5,466 bases of DNA. It comes from Dehalococcoidia bacterium. Lineage in GTDB: Bacteria; Chloroflexota; Dehalococcoidia; E44-bin15. A program made the translations under genes and the position numbers. This document shows positions 1-5,323 of the stretch, one piece after another. Within the stretch, counting starts at the first letter, position 1, and each line of letters begins with the position of its first letter. The stretch lies in assembly GCA_030667555.1 (NCBI GenBank), contig DAOUVR010000085.1, forward strand, positions 1 through 5,466, given 5' to 3'. The notes under the pieces are model-generated. The model was not told where the DNA came from and did not search any database. It worked only from the letters and a program-made list of their open reading frames with translations.

Positions 1-6
1 CTAATA

Positions 7-35
7 ATGGTAACATGAGATATGGGGATTGTCAA
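7..35 (-). promoter_or_regulatory. Possible sigma70-type promoter pointing left out of the window
   Basis: On the minus strand a perfect TTGACA (30-35) is followed after exactly 17 bases by TACCAT (7-12), which matches TATAAT at four of six positions. It would drive a minus-strand gene starting left of the window edge. The -35 and the spacing match the two stronger promoters in this window, which is the main reason to list it. The -10 is mediocre and no downstream gene is visible. A minus-strand reading frame beginning with ATG at 61-59 is open to the edge, but it has no well-spaced ribosome binding site. Confidence 0.35.
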
Positions 36-82
36 TACTTTGCTGATAGTTGATTTCCTCATTTGTATCGCGTTTACTCCCA

Positions 83-111
83 TCCACCCGCCCAAGGGTG
101 GGTGGGGTTTT
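83..111 (+). terminator. GC-rich hairpin with short T run, possible intrinsic terminator
   Basis: CCACCC (84-89) pairs with GGGTGG (100-105). A G-T wobble and inner C-G pairs close a small loop, and TTTT follows at 108-111. Read on the plus strand this looks like a Rho-independent terminator. On the minus strand no T run follows the stem, so it is unlikely to end the fabD transcript. The plus-strand gene it would serve is not visible: the only reading frame open from the left edge that ends nearby stops at 51-53, which leaves at most 16 codons of a possible gene tail. The four-base T run is short, so it may be only a repeat-type hairpin. Confidence 0.4.
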
Positions 112-120
112 ATCACCTTA

Positions 121-153
121 CCCCCTAACCCCCTCTCCTCAAGGAGAGGGGGA
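121..153. repeat. Palindromic C/G-rich intergenic repeat
   Basis: CCCCCTCTCC (129-138) and GGAGAGGGGG (143-152) form a perfect 10-bp stem around a TCAA loop. A second C run (CCCCCTAA, 121-128) precedes it. This CCCCCTAACCCCCTCTCC type of palindrome is a familiar dispersed intergenic repeat in many bacterial genomes. Neither strand has a T run after the stem, so I do not call it a terminator. It lies between the hairpin at 83-111 and the 3' end of fabD. Confidence 0.6.
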
Positions 154-350
154 ATAAACATAACTGGGGTACAACTCCAGGCCCCCACCAAAATGGACAA
201 CGTCCTTCGGGAAAAGCATAGCAAAGATGAGAAGATGTTATGCGTGATTCTGAACGAGACCATAGTTTTCGCTGAGAAAGTAGCGGTTCTTACCAAAGAA
301 AAAAGAGGCTTGTGCCAAAAGTTGGGGAATGTCGTTTAGAGCAATCGGTC
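154..350. other. Non-coding stretch downstream of fabD
   Basis: No convincing gene is present. A plus-strand reading frame from an ATG at 193-195 to 337-339 would give 48 lysine- and glutamate-rich residues. It has no ribosome binding site, no recognisable family, and a larger frame that runs through the hairpins at 83-152. I see no clear intrinsic terminator for fabD here: on the minus strand a six-T run occurs at 298-303, but only a weak 4-bp stem precedes it. The fabD transcript may therefore end by another mechanism or read on to the left. Confidence 0.5.
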
Positions 351-1295
351 CTAAGACTTTATGGGGCTGATAGACCCTGTATCCCCCATATTTAAGATCT
401 GAGCATTTTTATCTATCCTTTTGATTAGCCCGCTCAAGATCTTACCGGGACCGACCTCAATGAAGGTGGAAACACCGGCACCCACCATGTACTCCACGCT
501 CCTCTGCCACTGAACACAACTCGAGATCTGGTTAATTAGCTCCTCTTTAATCTCATCGACGGTGGTCATGGGCTGAGCGGTACAATTCACCACGATGGGT
601 ACGCAGGGGTTTTTAAAGCTAAGCTGAGAGATCTCCCGAGCCATTCCCTCAACAGCGGGCTCCATCAAGGAGGAATGAAAGGCACCACTGACCTTGAGGG
701 GTATGGTGTAGCGCGCCCCCATCGCCGTTGCCAGGTCTACGGCACGAACAATGGCCTCCTTGGGTCCGCTGAACACGACCTGACCTGGAGAGTTCAGGTT
801 AGCGATCTGGACGCCGGTCTCCTGGCATATCTCCTCCATGGAGATCTCATCTAGACCGATGATGGCAGCCATGCCCCCTGGGGTTCTTTGCCCTGCCTCG
901 TGCATCAGCCTTCCCCTCTCCCTGGTGAGGCGGACCGCATCGGCGAAGTCAAGCACTTTGGCAGCAACCAAGGCGCTATACTCTCCAAGGCTATGTCCGG
1001 CCATAAAGGCAGGATTAACTAGCCCTCCATTCGCCTCCGCAGCAGCCCTGAGGCAGGCAACGCTCACTGTAAGGATGGCTGGCTGGGCATTAATTGTTTG
1101 AGAGAGCTCTTCATCGGGACCCTCAAAACAAAGGTGGGACAGGGGGAAGTCCAGCGCATCGTCCGCTTCCTCGAACGCCGTCCTGGCCTGGGGGAAGGCA
1201 TCATAGAGACATCGTCCCATGCCTACCCACTGGGAACCCTGCCCGGGGAAGACATAGGCTATGTTCTGCGTCGAAGGCCATTTCGTCTGAGTCAA
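351..1295 (-). CDS. fabD: Malonyl-CoA:ACP transacylase (FabD)
   Basis: A 314-residue protein of the usual FabD length. This cytoplasmic enzyme moves malonyl groups from CoA to acyl carrier protein, supplying the extender unit for type II fatty acid synthesis. Visible motifs are the N-terminal FPGQGSQ (16-22), the nucleophile elbow GHSLGE (100-105) with Ser102, Arg127 in RERGR (the malonyl carboxylate-binding position), His207 in AFHSSLM (catalytic partner of Ser102), Gln256 in the LxxQ segment, and IEVGPG (279-284). All residues expected for activity are present. The start is TTG at 1295-1293, chosen because AAGGAG lies 7 bases upstream and the product begins just before the conserved IAYVFPGQG. 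It sits 20 bases after rpmF and probably shares its transcript. In many bacteria plsX and fabH lie between these two genes, and fabG and acpP follow; none of them is here. Family assignment is secure. Confidence 0.97.
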   Translation of the reverse strand: MTQTKWPSTQNIAYVFPGQGSQWVGMGRCLYDAFPQARTAFEEADDALDFPLSHLCFEGPDEELSQTINAQPAILTVSVACLRAAAEANGGLVNPAFMAGHSLGEYSALVAAKVLDFADAVRLTRERGRLMHEAGQRTPGGMAAIIGLDEISMEEICQETGVQIANLNSPGQVVFSGPKEAIVRAVDLATAMGARYTIPLKVSGAFHSSLMEPAVEGMAREISQLSFKNPCVPIVVNCTAQPMTTVDEIKEELINQISSCVQWQRSVEYMVGAGVSTFIEVGPGKILSGLIKRIDKNAQILNMGDTGSISPIKS

Positions 1296-1302
1296 ACGGC
1301 CG

Positions 1303-1308
1303 CTCCTT
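1303..1308 (-). promoter_or_regulatory. Ribosome binding site that decides the TTG start of fabD
   Basis: On the minus strand AAGGAG occupies 1308-1303, 7 bases before the TTG at 1295-1293. No in-frame ATG near the N terminus fits as well: the next methionine is residue 26, inside the conserved GQGSQ region. This supports a TTG initiation codon. The site falls in the 20-base space between the rpmF stop and fabD. Confidence 0.8.
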
Positions 1309-1315
1309 ACTTAAG

Positions 1316-1507
1316 CTATGCTCTTTTCTTTGATTTTAATTCGATAGCTTGCCTACCTGCGTAAGTTCCGCAGATAAGGCAAACGTGATGAGCAAGCTTG
1401 GGACTGTGACATTGAGGGCAATAGTCGATGGCAGGCACAGTCACAGCGCTGTGAGAGCGTCTGTTTCCCTGACGGGACTTGGTAGTCTTCTTTTTAGGAA
1501 GTGCCAT
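1316..1507 (-). CDS. rpmF: Large ribosomal subunit protein bL32, zinc-ribbon form
   Basis: A 63-residue protein, a normal size for bL32, a component of the 50S subunit. It opens with the family hallmark MALPKKKTTKSRQGNRRSH, a basic tail. A zinc ribbon follows, with CPQC (Cys30, Cys33) and CLIC (Cys43, Cys46), then a basic C terminus. All four zinc ligands are present, so this is the metal-binding form rather than the cysteine-free form that some bacteria use under zinc limitation. The frame extends 30 codons further upstream, but I choose the ATG at 1507-1505 because the family begins with MA(L/V)PK and an AAGGAAGG purine run (1526-1519) lies upstream, inside the last codons of yceD. The yceD stop is 7 bases before the start, so the two genes are almost certainly cotranscribed, as in most bacteria. 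No L32 autoregulatory element is recognisable. Confidence 0.97.
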   Translation of the reverse strand: MALPKKKTTKSRQGNRRSHSAVTVPAIDYCPQCHSPKLAHHVCLICGTYAGRQAIELKSKKRA

Positions 1508-1514
1508 ATCTGTA

Positions 1515-1982
1515 CTATCCTTCCTTATCAGAAACCAGCATCGCAAGCTTAGCAAGCCTCGGGTCAATTTCTCTTGGTGGACAATCACACAGGCCAAGAT
1601 TAAGGTTGTGACCGCACGACGGGCATAGTCCAGCGCAATCCTCGCGGCAAATGGGTTTCATAGGGGTAGCAAGAAGCAAGTACTGGCGCACCGCCTCACT
1701 CAGGTCGATCTCCTGGTCCCCATTTATAATGAAAGCACTCTCAACAGCATCGGATGAATACTCTTCTTCGATGTGAAGGGTCAACGGCTGTTCGAGGGGG
1801 ACGAGGCATCGACTGCAGACCGCCTTGAACGTTGTGTCGAGGATGCCGCTAACGAAGATCCCCTTATCAGTGCGGAGCAGGGTGACCTCCCCGGAGATTG
1901 GCGATTCCGCAGTCTCGCGGAACCCGTAATGCCAAGTTGCCCCTATAGGCTCCTTAACAAGCTGCGATACATCAATTATCAT
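1515..1982 (-). CDS. yceD: DUF177/YceD family protein, 23S rRNA accumulation factor
   Basis: A 155-residue protein of the DUF177 family, which is commonly encoded just before rpmF. Family members in E. coli and plants have been linked to 23S rRNA accumulation and ribosome assembly; the molecular mechanism is not settled. A CSRC pair sits at Cys56 and Cys59. A C-terminal cluster follows (Cys112, Cys116, Cys120, Cys123, Cys132, Cys134) in the recognisable stretch PMKPICREDCAGLCPSCG. Eight cysteines suggest a bound metal, probably zinc, though this is inference and the ligands cannot be assigned from sequence. The ATG at 1982-1980 is preceded by only a weak purine stretch (AAGAG). A consensus promoter lies about 40 bases upstream, so this is the first gene of the yceD-rpmF-fabD operon. 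The symbol follows the E. coli name. Confidence 0.92.
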   Translation of the reverse strand: MIIDVSQLVKEPIGATWHYGFRETAESPISGEVTLLRTDKGIFVSGILDTTFKAVCSRCLVPLEQPLTLHIEEEYSSDAVESAFIINGDQEIDLSEAVRQYLLLATPMKPICREDCAGLCPSCGHNLNLGLCDCPPREIDPRLAKLAMLVSDKEG

Positions 1983-2019
1983 CGATAGCTCTTATTATTA
2001 TATTATTAAAAGATGGGTT

Positions 2020-2048
2020 ATTATAAATACAATGTTGCTTTCTGTCAA
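2020..2048 (-). promoter_or_regulatory. Perfect-consensus sigma70 promoter of the yceD-rpmF-fabD operon
   Basis: On the minus strand TTGACA (2048-2043) is followed by exactly 17 bases and then TATAAT (2025-2020), so both hexamers match the vegetative consensus completely. Transcription would begin near 2013, giving a leader of about 30 bases made almost only of A and T. The -35 overlaps the end of the upstream acyl-CoA dehydrogenase gene, and the TGA stop (2047-2045) is part of TTGACA. No operator-like dyad is obvious. Such a promoter suggests strong, constitutive expression, as expected for a ribosomal protein gene. Confidence 0.9.
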
Positions 2049-3196
2049 GTACGCGTACCCCCACCCAATACCTGGCGGGCAATTGTCATCCTCTGCATTT
2101 CTGAGGTTCCCTCATATAGTTCGGTTATTCTCTGGTCACGATAATACCGTTCCACGGCAAAATCCTTAACATAGCCATAACCACCAAAAATCTGAACCGC
2201 TTTGTGGCAAACCCTATGAGATGCCTCACTGGCGAAGAGTTTTGCCATGGCGGATTCCTTAAGAGGAGCACGTCCTTCTTGCTGCGTTAGCGAGGCAACC
2301 CTGTAGGTCAGTAGCCGGGCGGCATCAATGTCAGTGGCCATATCAGCTATCATCCATTGAATCGCTTGCATTTGAGCGAGTTCCGTACCAAATTGCTTTC
2401 TTTCCTTAGCATAGGCAACGGCGGCATCAAAAGCTGCTTGGGCTATACCCACAGCCTGGGCAGCTATGGTAACTCGGCTGGCATCTATGGCTTCCAGCGC
2501 TACTCTAAACCCCCTTCCCTCTTCGCCGACCATATTAGCGAGGGGTATTTTACAATCCTCAAAAATCAGCTCTGTCGCTGAAGCAGGGTGCAACCCCATC
2601 TTTTTTTCTATCTTGCCTACAGAGAAGCCAGGGGTGTCCTTATCTACCACAAAAGCGCTGATACCTCGATATCCCAGCGATCTATCCTTGGTGGCAAAGG
2701 TGGTAACAAAATCAGCTTCAGCACCATTGCTTATGAAAATCTTATTGCCGTTGAGAACGTAGTATTCGCCTTCTTCGGCGTATTTTGTTTCCAAAGCGGC
2801 AACATCACTGCCAGCCATTGCCTCAGTTAAGCCGAAGGCAACCGTGGCTCCCTTAGTTACGCGAGGAATGTAGTGACTTTTTTGCTGCTCAGTACCGTGC
2901 ATAGTAATGGGATACATACCCAAGCCAAGGCTGCATATGTATGAGACGCTTAAGCCAGCGGAAACACAAGCTATCTCCTCGCAGGCTATGACAAATGCTA
3001 CCTCATCCAGGGTTCCTCCATATTCTTCGGGAAAGCCAACGCTGTAGAGTCCAGCATCGGCCATCTTCTTAACAGTTTCGTATGGGAATTCCCCGGTCTC
3101 ATCCCATTCGGCAGCGTAGGGTTCGACTTCTTTGGTACAAAAATCGCGTACCATTGTTTGGAACATCTTTTGTTCTTCAGTCAGTTCGAAGTCCAT
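2045..3196 (-). CDS. Acyl-CoA dehydrogenase, short-chain (butyryl-CoA) type
   Basis: A 383-residue flavoenzyme of typical family length. It oxidises acyl-CoA thioesters to trans-2-enoyl-CoA with FAD and passes electrons to an electron transfer flavoprotein; in some anaerobes such enzymes run in reverse in bifurcating complexes. The order is an N-terminal helical domain (about 1-118), a beta domain with FGLTEAMAGSD (121-131) and KIFISNG (152-158) that bind substrate and flavin, and a C-terminal helical domain with RKQFG (266-270), QIFGGYGY (335-342) and ITELYEGTSEMQR. Glu362 in YEGTSE is the catalytic base, at the short/medium-chain position. GGAGGT 7 bases upstream fixes the ATG at 3196-3194. 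Substrate chain length cannot be read from sequence, so I give no symbol. etfA lies two genes upstream on the same strand, consistent with a redox partnership. No terminator separates it from yceD, so read-through is possible. Confidence 0.95.
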   Translation of the reverse strand: MDFELTEEQKMFQTMVRDFCTKEVEPYAAEWDETGEFPYETVKKMADAGLYSVGFPEEYGGTLDEVAFVIACEEIACVSAGLSVSYICSLGLGMYPITMHGTEQQKSHYIPRVTKGATVAFGLTEAMAGSDVAALETKYAEEGEYYVLNGNKIFISNGAEADFVTTFATKDRSLGYRGISAFVVDKDTPGFSVGKIEKKMGLHPASATELIFEDCKIPLANMVGEEGRGFRVALEAIDASRVTIAAQAVGIAQAAFDAAVAYAKERKQFGTELAQMQAIQWMIADMATDIDAARLLTYRVASLTQQEGRAPLKESAMAKLFASEASHRVCHKAVQIFGGYGYVKDFAVERYYRDQRITELYEGTSEMQRMTIARQVLGGGTRT

Positions 3197-3203
3197 TCTT
3201 TGA

Positions 3204-3430
3204 ACCTCCCTTTTCGTTCTACAATTTTTCAGTCGCTTCTCGGGTGCTTAGAACTTGGCGTAGTATGCTGCTTTCCCCTTTATCCTTTCTGTTCCCGAAA
3301 TTGTGTTCCGGGGAATCGGGAAGCTATTTTAGCTAGAGTGTTAGGAAACCATAGGCAGTTGTACTCGCCGCTTCTGTTCGGAGGTGGTTGTTGCCGTTCA
3401 CTAAGGACAAGGACACCGAATAAGCAGGAA
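3204..3430. other. Gap upstream of the acyl-CoA dehydrogenase gene
   Basis: The right-hand gene ends at 3431. The gap carries the strong ribosome binding site GGAGGT (minus strand, 3209-3204) for the dehydrogenase. It also holds a 7-bp inverted repeat TTCCCGA/TCGGGAA (3292-3298 and 3316-3322), with no T run after it on the minus strand. I looked for a promoter on the minus strand: TAAAAT at 3333-3328 has no acceptable -35 partner, and nothing else stands out. A plus-strand reading frame across the region has no protein-like character. Confidence 0.5.
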
Positions 3431-3643
3431 CTATACGATCTCACGGCTTCTGAGTATGGCCACTCCGATCCAGCATATCAGAATAGAAAAAGCGAGTGCC
3501 ATAACAAAGATGAACCACGCTGGCGCATCATACAGACCGGCTACAGGTCCTATGTCGAAGAAGGCGAGGATGCCCAGAACGAAGAGCGCTAGAGCACCGC
3601 AGACAATAAGGCTGCCAAACACAAGTTTCAGTAGTGCGGCCAT
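3431..3643 (-). CDS. Small two-helix membrane protein of unknown function
   Basis: A 70-residue, very hydrophobic protein that I do not recognise. It begins MAALLKLVFG. A first membrane helix spans about residues 4-27, an acidic turn with DIGPVAGLYDAP follows, and a second helix spans about 42-64 before a basic tail RSREIV. Positive charges at both ends and acidic residues in the turn suggest that both termini are cytoplasmic. Two in-frame ATG codons lie close together. I choose the second (3643-3641) because GGAGGT is 7 bases before it and only 1 base before the first (3649-3647); the longer form would be 72 residues. A strong promoter lies just upstream, so this is a real, probably monocistronic gene and not a by-product of the neighbouring antisense frames. 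Its relation to etfA or the acyl-CoA dehydrogenase is unknown. Confidence 0.82.
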   Translation of the reverse strand: MAALLKLVFGSLIVCGALALFVLGILAFFDIGPVAGLYDAPAWFIFVMALAFSILICWIGVAILRSREIV

Positions 3644-3650
3644 GGCCATA

Positions 3651-3656
3651 ACCTCC
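3651..3656 (-). promoter_or_regulatory. Ribosome binding site of the small membrane protein
   Basis: GGAGGT on the minus strand (3656-3651) lies 7 bases from the ATG at 3643-3641 but only 1 base from the in-frame ATG at 3649-3647. The spacing selects the inner start. The palindrome ACACGTGT (3659-3666) sits immediately upstream of it in the leader. Confidence 0.8.
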
Positions 3657-3677
3657 TGACACGTGTTAGTTGCCCGA

Positions 3678-3706
3678 AGTATAGTAAGAAGTTATATAAG
3701 TGTCAA
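3678..3706 (-). promoter_or_regulatory. Near-consensus sigma70 promoter of the small membrane protein gene
   Basis: On the minus strand TTGACA (3706-3701) is separated by exactly 17 bases from TATACT (3683-3678), a five-of-six match to TATAAT. The start of transcription is expected near 3671, giving a leader of roughly 28 bases. A tandem CGATTG CGATTG abuts the -35 on its upstream side, and the dyad at 3714-3730 lies just beyond. Confidence 0.85.
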
Positions 3707-3713
3707 TCGCAAT

Positions 3714-3730
3714 CGAGCAAAAACTGCTCG
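3714..3730. repeat. Perfect 6-bp inverted repeat beside a promoter
   Basis: CGAGCA (3714-3719) and TGCTCG (3725-3730) are exact inverted repeats around a 5-base A-rich loop. The right-hand gene's 3' end is far away and no T run follows the stem on the minus strand, so a terminator is unlikely. It lies 8 bases upstream of the -35 box of the small membrane protein gene and next to a CGATTG tandem repeat, where an activator or repressor could bind. That role is inference from position only. Confidence 0.45.
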
Positions 3731-3771
3731 TCCAGTACGTCAGTGACACATTATCTCTTCCCGATTGTCCT

Positions 3772-3830
3772 TGTCATTGCGAGCGAGGCGACATCCTTCG
3801 TTATCTTGAACCTTAACGAAGGATCCTCAT
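3772..3830. repeat. Dispersed-repeat fragment with an 11-bp hairpin
   Basis: The segment opens with TGTCATTGCGAGCGAGGCGA, a variant of a dispersed intergenic repeat. Directly after it, ATCCTTCGTTA (3793-3803) and TAACGAAGGAT (3814-3824) form a perfect 11-bp stem around a 10-base loop. No T run follows on the minus strand, and only a weak one on the plus strand. I see no coding potential here. Confidence 0.6.
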
Positions 3831-3862
3831 TTTGTCATTCTGCGCCTGAACCTTTCACTTAC

Positions 3863-3974
3863 TGTCATTCTGAGCGAAGCGAAGAATCTCAGGACGCTCA
3901 GGGCTGGCTTCGTGAGACGGGAAGAATCTCAAAGAAGGCAGATTCTTCGGTCGCTCCTCTCCCTCAGAATGACA
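3863..3974. repeat. MITE-like inverted repeat of the CATTCTGAGCGAAGCGAAG family
   Basis: The outer arms TGTCATTCTGAG (3863-3874) and CTCAGAATGACA (3963-3974) are perfect 12-bp inverted repeats. The inner arms CGAAGAATCT (3880-3889) and AGATTCTTCG (3940-3949) are a perfect 10 bp. The right arm is 8 bases longer between these blocks, so the element is a decayed copy. GAAGAATCTC occurs twice (3881-3890 and 3921-3930). A partial third copy of the arm start (TGTCATTCTG) lies at 3833. From memory, such elements are common between genes in Dehalococcoidia and relatives. It fills the gap between etfA and the small membrane protein and encodes nothing I can recognise. Confidence 0.75.
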
Positions 3975-4064
3975 CGTGGCTCTGACCTACCTGCCCGAGG
4001 ATGTTTTAAGGACGCTTCACACGTGGCTGTCAACGTTCCTGACGCAACATAATTCCGGAGGTCG

Positions 4065-4092
4065 AAAATGGGCTGCTTTGCTATTCGAGCCC
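4065..4092 (-). terminator. Weak candidate terminator at the end of etfA
   Basis: On the minus strand GGGCT (4092-4088) can pair with AGCCC (4074-4070), with the etfA stop codon in the 13-base loop, and ATTTT follows at 4069-4065. The stem is only 5 bp and the T run is four bases, so the signal is poor. It is the only terminator-like structure I see immediately after etfA. Confidence 0.25.
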
Positions 4093-5268
4093 ACGCGCTT
4101 TCTTGAACCTGTCGGTCAGCATCGGCACTAATTCGAACAGGTCGCCGATAATTCCGTAGGTAGCCACCTGGAAGATGGGGGCGTTGTGGTCTTCGTTGAT
4201 GGCGACAATGACATCAGCCGTCTGCATGCCGGCCAGGTGCTGGACTGCGCCGGAGATGCCGCAGGCGATATAGAGTTTGGGGCAGACCGTCTTACCTGTC
4301 TGACCGACCTGATGTGAATAGGGAATCCAGCCATCATCTACCGGGGGCCGCGATGATCCCAAAGCCGCTCCCAGGACGTCTGCCAGTTCCTTTATTATCT
4401 GGAAATTCTCCGGCTTACCCAAGCCGCGGCCGCCGGAAACGATAATGTCGGCATCATCGAGCTTGACCTTTTCAGTCAAATCCTCAATGAAATCAAGAAG
4501 TCTGGTTCTGGAGGTGACGGCTTCCTTATCGAAATCCACCTTTATTATCTCGCCCTGTCGGCTATCGTCCGGCGCTGACCTCTTGAATACATGGGGGCGG
4601 ACGGTAGACATCTGTGGCCTTTTTGCCTGGCACATGATGGTGGCCATAACGTTGCCGCCGAAGGTGGGGCGCGTCTGCAATAGGAGCTTGCTTTCGGGGT
4701 CGATATCGAGGCCGGTGCAGTCGGCGGTAAGCCCGGTATAAAGGATGGAGGCTACCCTGGGGATGAACGAGCGACCCATAGCGGTGGCGCCGGCGAGAAT
4801 TATCTCTGGCCTGTGCTTGCGGATTAAATCAACCAGCACCCCGGTGTAGAAATCTTCCTGGTGGTCTGCAAGCGCAGGGTCGTCCGCCAGATAGACCTTA
4901 TCAGCACCGTAGGCAACAAGTTGCTCCGCTCCTTCGACATTATGGCCGATACATACTGCGCACAGCTCGGTCTCCAGCTTGTCCGCTAGCTTTCGGCCCT
5001 GTGACAGCAGTTCGTAGGCCACGCCTTTAAGCCTGCCATCTCTCTGCTCGGCGAACACCCAGACTCCCTGAAAGCCCTCGCTGACCGCCTGCTCGACTTC
5101 CTCGATGGTTATAGCATCGAAGTCGCAGGCCTCCACGCATGCGCCGCACAGGTTACAGCCTTCCCCGACCTGCGCCTTATCATCTATTACCTCAATCACG
5201 CCAAAGGGGCAGACCGGCTCGCAAGCGCCGCAGCCGGTACATTTCTCAAGGTCTATCTCTATTCCCAT
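4081..5268 (-). CDS. etfA: Electron transfer flavoprotein alpha subunit with N-terminal 2[4Fe-4S] ferredoxin domain
   Basis: A 395-residue EtfA, longer than the usual 310-330 because of an added ferredoxin module. Residues 1-57 carry two four-cysteine clusters: Cys10, Cys13, Cys16, Cys20 and Cys38, Cys41, Cys44, Cys48, each suited to one [4Fe-4S]. The alpha/beta domain shared with EtfB follows (about 66-260), then the C-terminal FAD domain (about 275-390). That domain has SSRPPVDDGW (Arg307), GQTGK (322-326) and the EtfA signature from LYIACGISGAVQH to AIN (332-358). With EtfB it forms a cytoplasmic heterodimer that collects electrons from acyl-CoA dehydrogenases. The extra clusters suggest a link to ferredoxin or another iron-sulfur partner, as in the ferredoxin-fused EtfA of Acetobacterium caffeyl-CoA reductase; whether it bifurcates electrons cannot be read from this subunit alone. 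AAGGA 5 bases upstream supports the ATG at 5268-5266. etfB is not in the window and could lie beyond 5466. Confidence 0.95.
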   Translation of the reverse strand: MGIEIDLEKCTGCGACEPVCPFGVIEVIDDKAQVGEGCNLCGACVEACDFDAITIEEVEQAVSEGFQGVWVFAEQRDGRLKGVAYELLSQGRKLADKLETELCAVCIGHNVEGAEQLVAYGADKVYLADDPALADHQEDFYTGVLVDLIRKHRPEIILAGATAMGRSFIPRVASILYTGLTADCTGLDIDPESKLLLQTRPTFGGNVMATIMCQAKRPQMSTVRPHVFKRSAPDDSRQGEIIKVDFDKEAVTSRTRLLDFIEDLTEKVKLDDADIIVSGGRGLGKPENFQIIKELADVLGAALGSSRPPVDDGWIPYSHQVGQTGKTVCPKLYIACGISGAVQHLAGMQTADVIVAINEDHNAPIFQVATYGIIGDLFELVPMLTDRFKKARGLE

Positions 5269-5323
5269 GCTCTTCCTTTAAAAATACATCTATTCCGTTC
5301 ACCCTGAGCCTGTCGAAGGGCTT

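Noticed and set aside
22..339. Plus-strand reading frame of 105 codons in the left intergenic region
   Set aside because: It runs through a terminator-like hairpin and a C/G palindrome, has no ribosome binding site, and its translation resembles repeat-derived sequence rather than a protein family.
1508..1597. Upstream extension of rpmF by 30 codons to an earlier ATG
   Set aside because: The extension overlaps the end of yceD and has no counterpart in the bL32 family, which begins at the inner MALPKKK with a suitable purine run upstream.
3292..3322. 7-bp inverted repeat TTCCCGA/TCGGGAA as a terminator for the small membrane protein gene
   Set aside because: No T run follows on the minus strand and it lies more than 100 bases beyond the stop codon.
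3158..3592. Plus-strand reading frame of 144 codons across the gap right of the acyl-CoA dehydrogenase
   Set aside because: It is antisense to the dehydrogenase start and to the small membrane protein, lacks a ribosome binding site, and its composition is not protein-like.
3740..3985. Plus-strand reading frame of 80 codons over the repeat cluster
   Set aside because: Its translation (for example CHSERSEESQ) is the familiar artefact of the CATTCTGAGCGAAGCGAAG repeat, not a gene.
4057..4106. Plus-strand GGAGGT followed by ATG at 4068, giving a 12-codon frame
   Set aside because: The signal is well spaced, but the frame stops after 12 codons, lies antisense to the etfA 3' end, and has no visible promoter or conserved feature.
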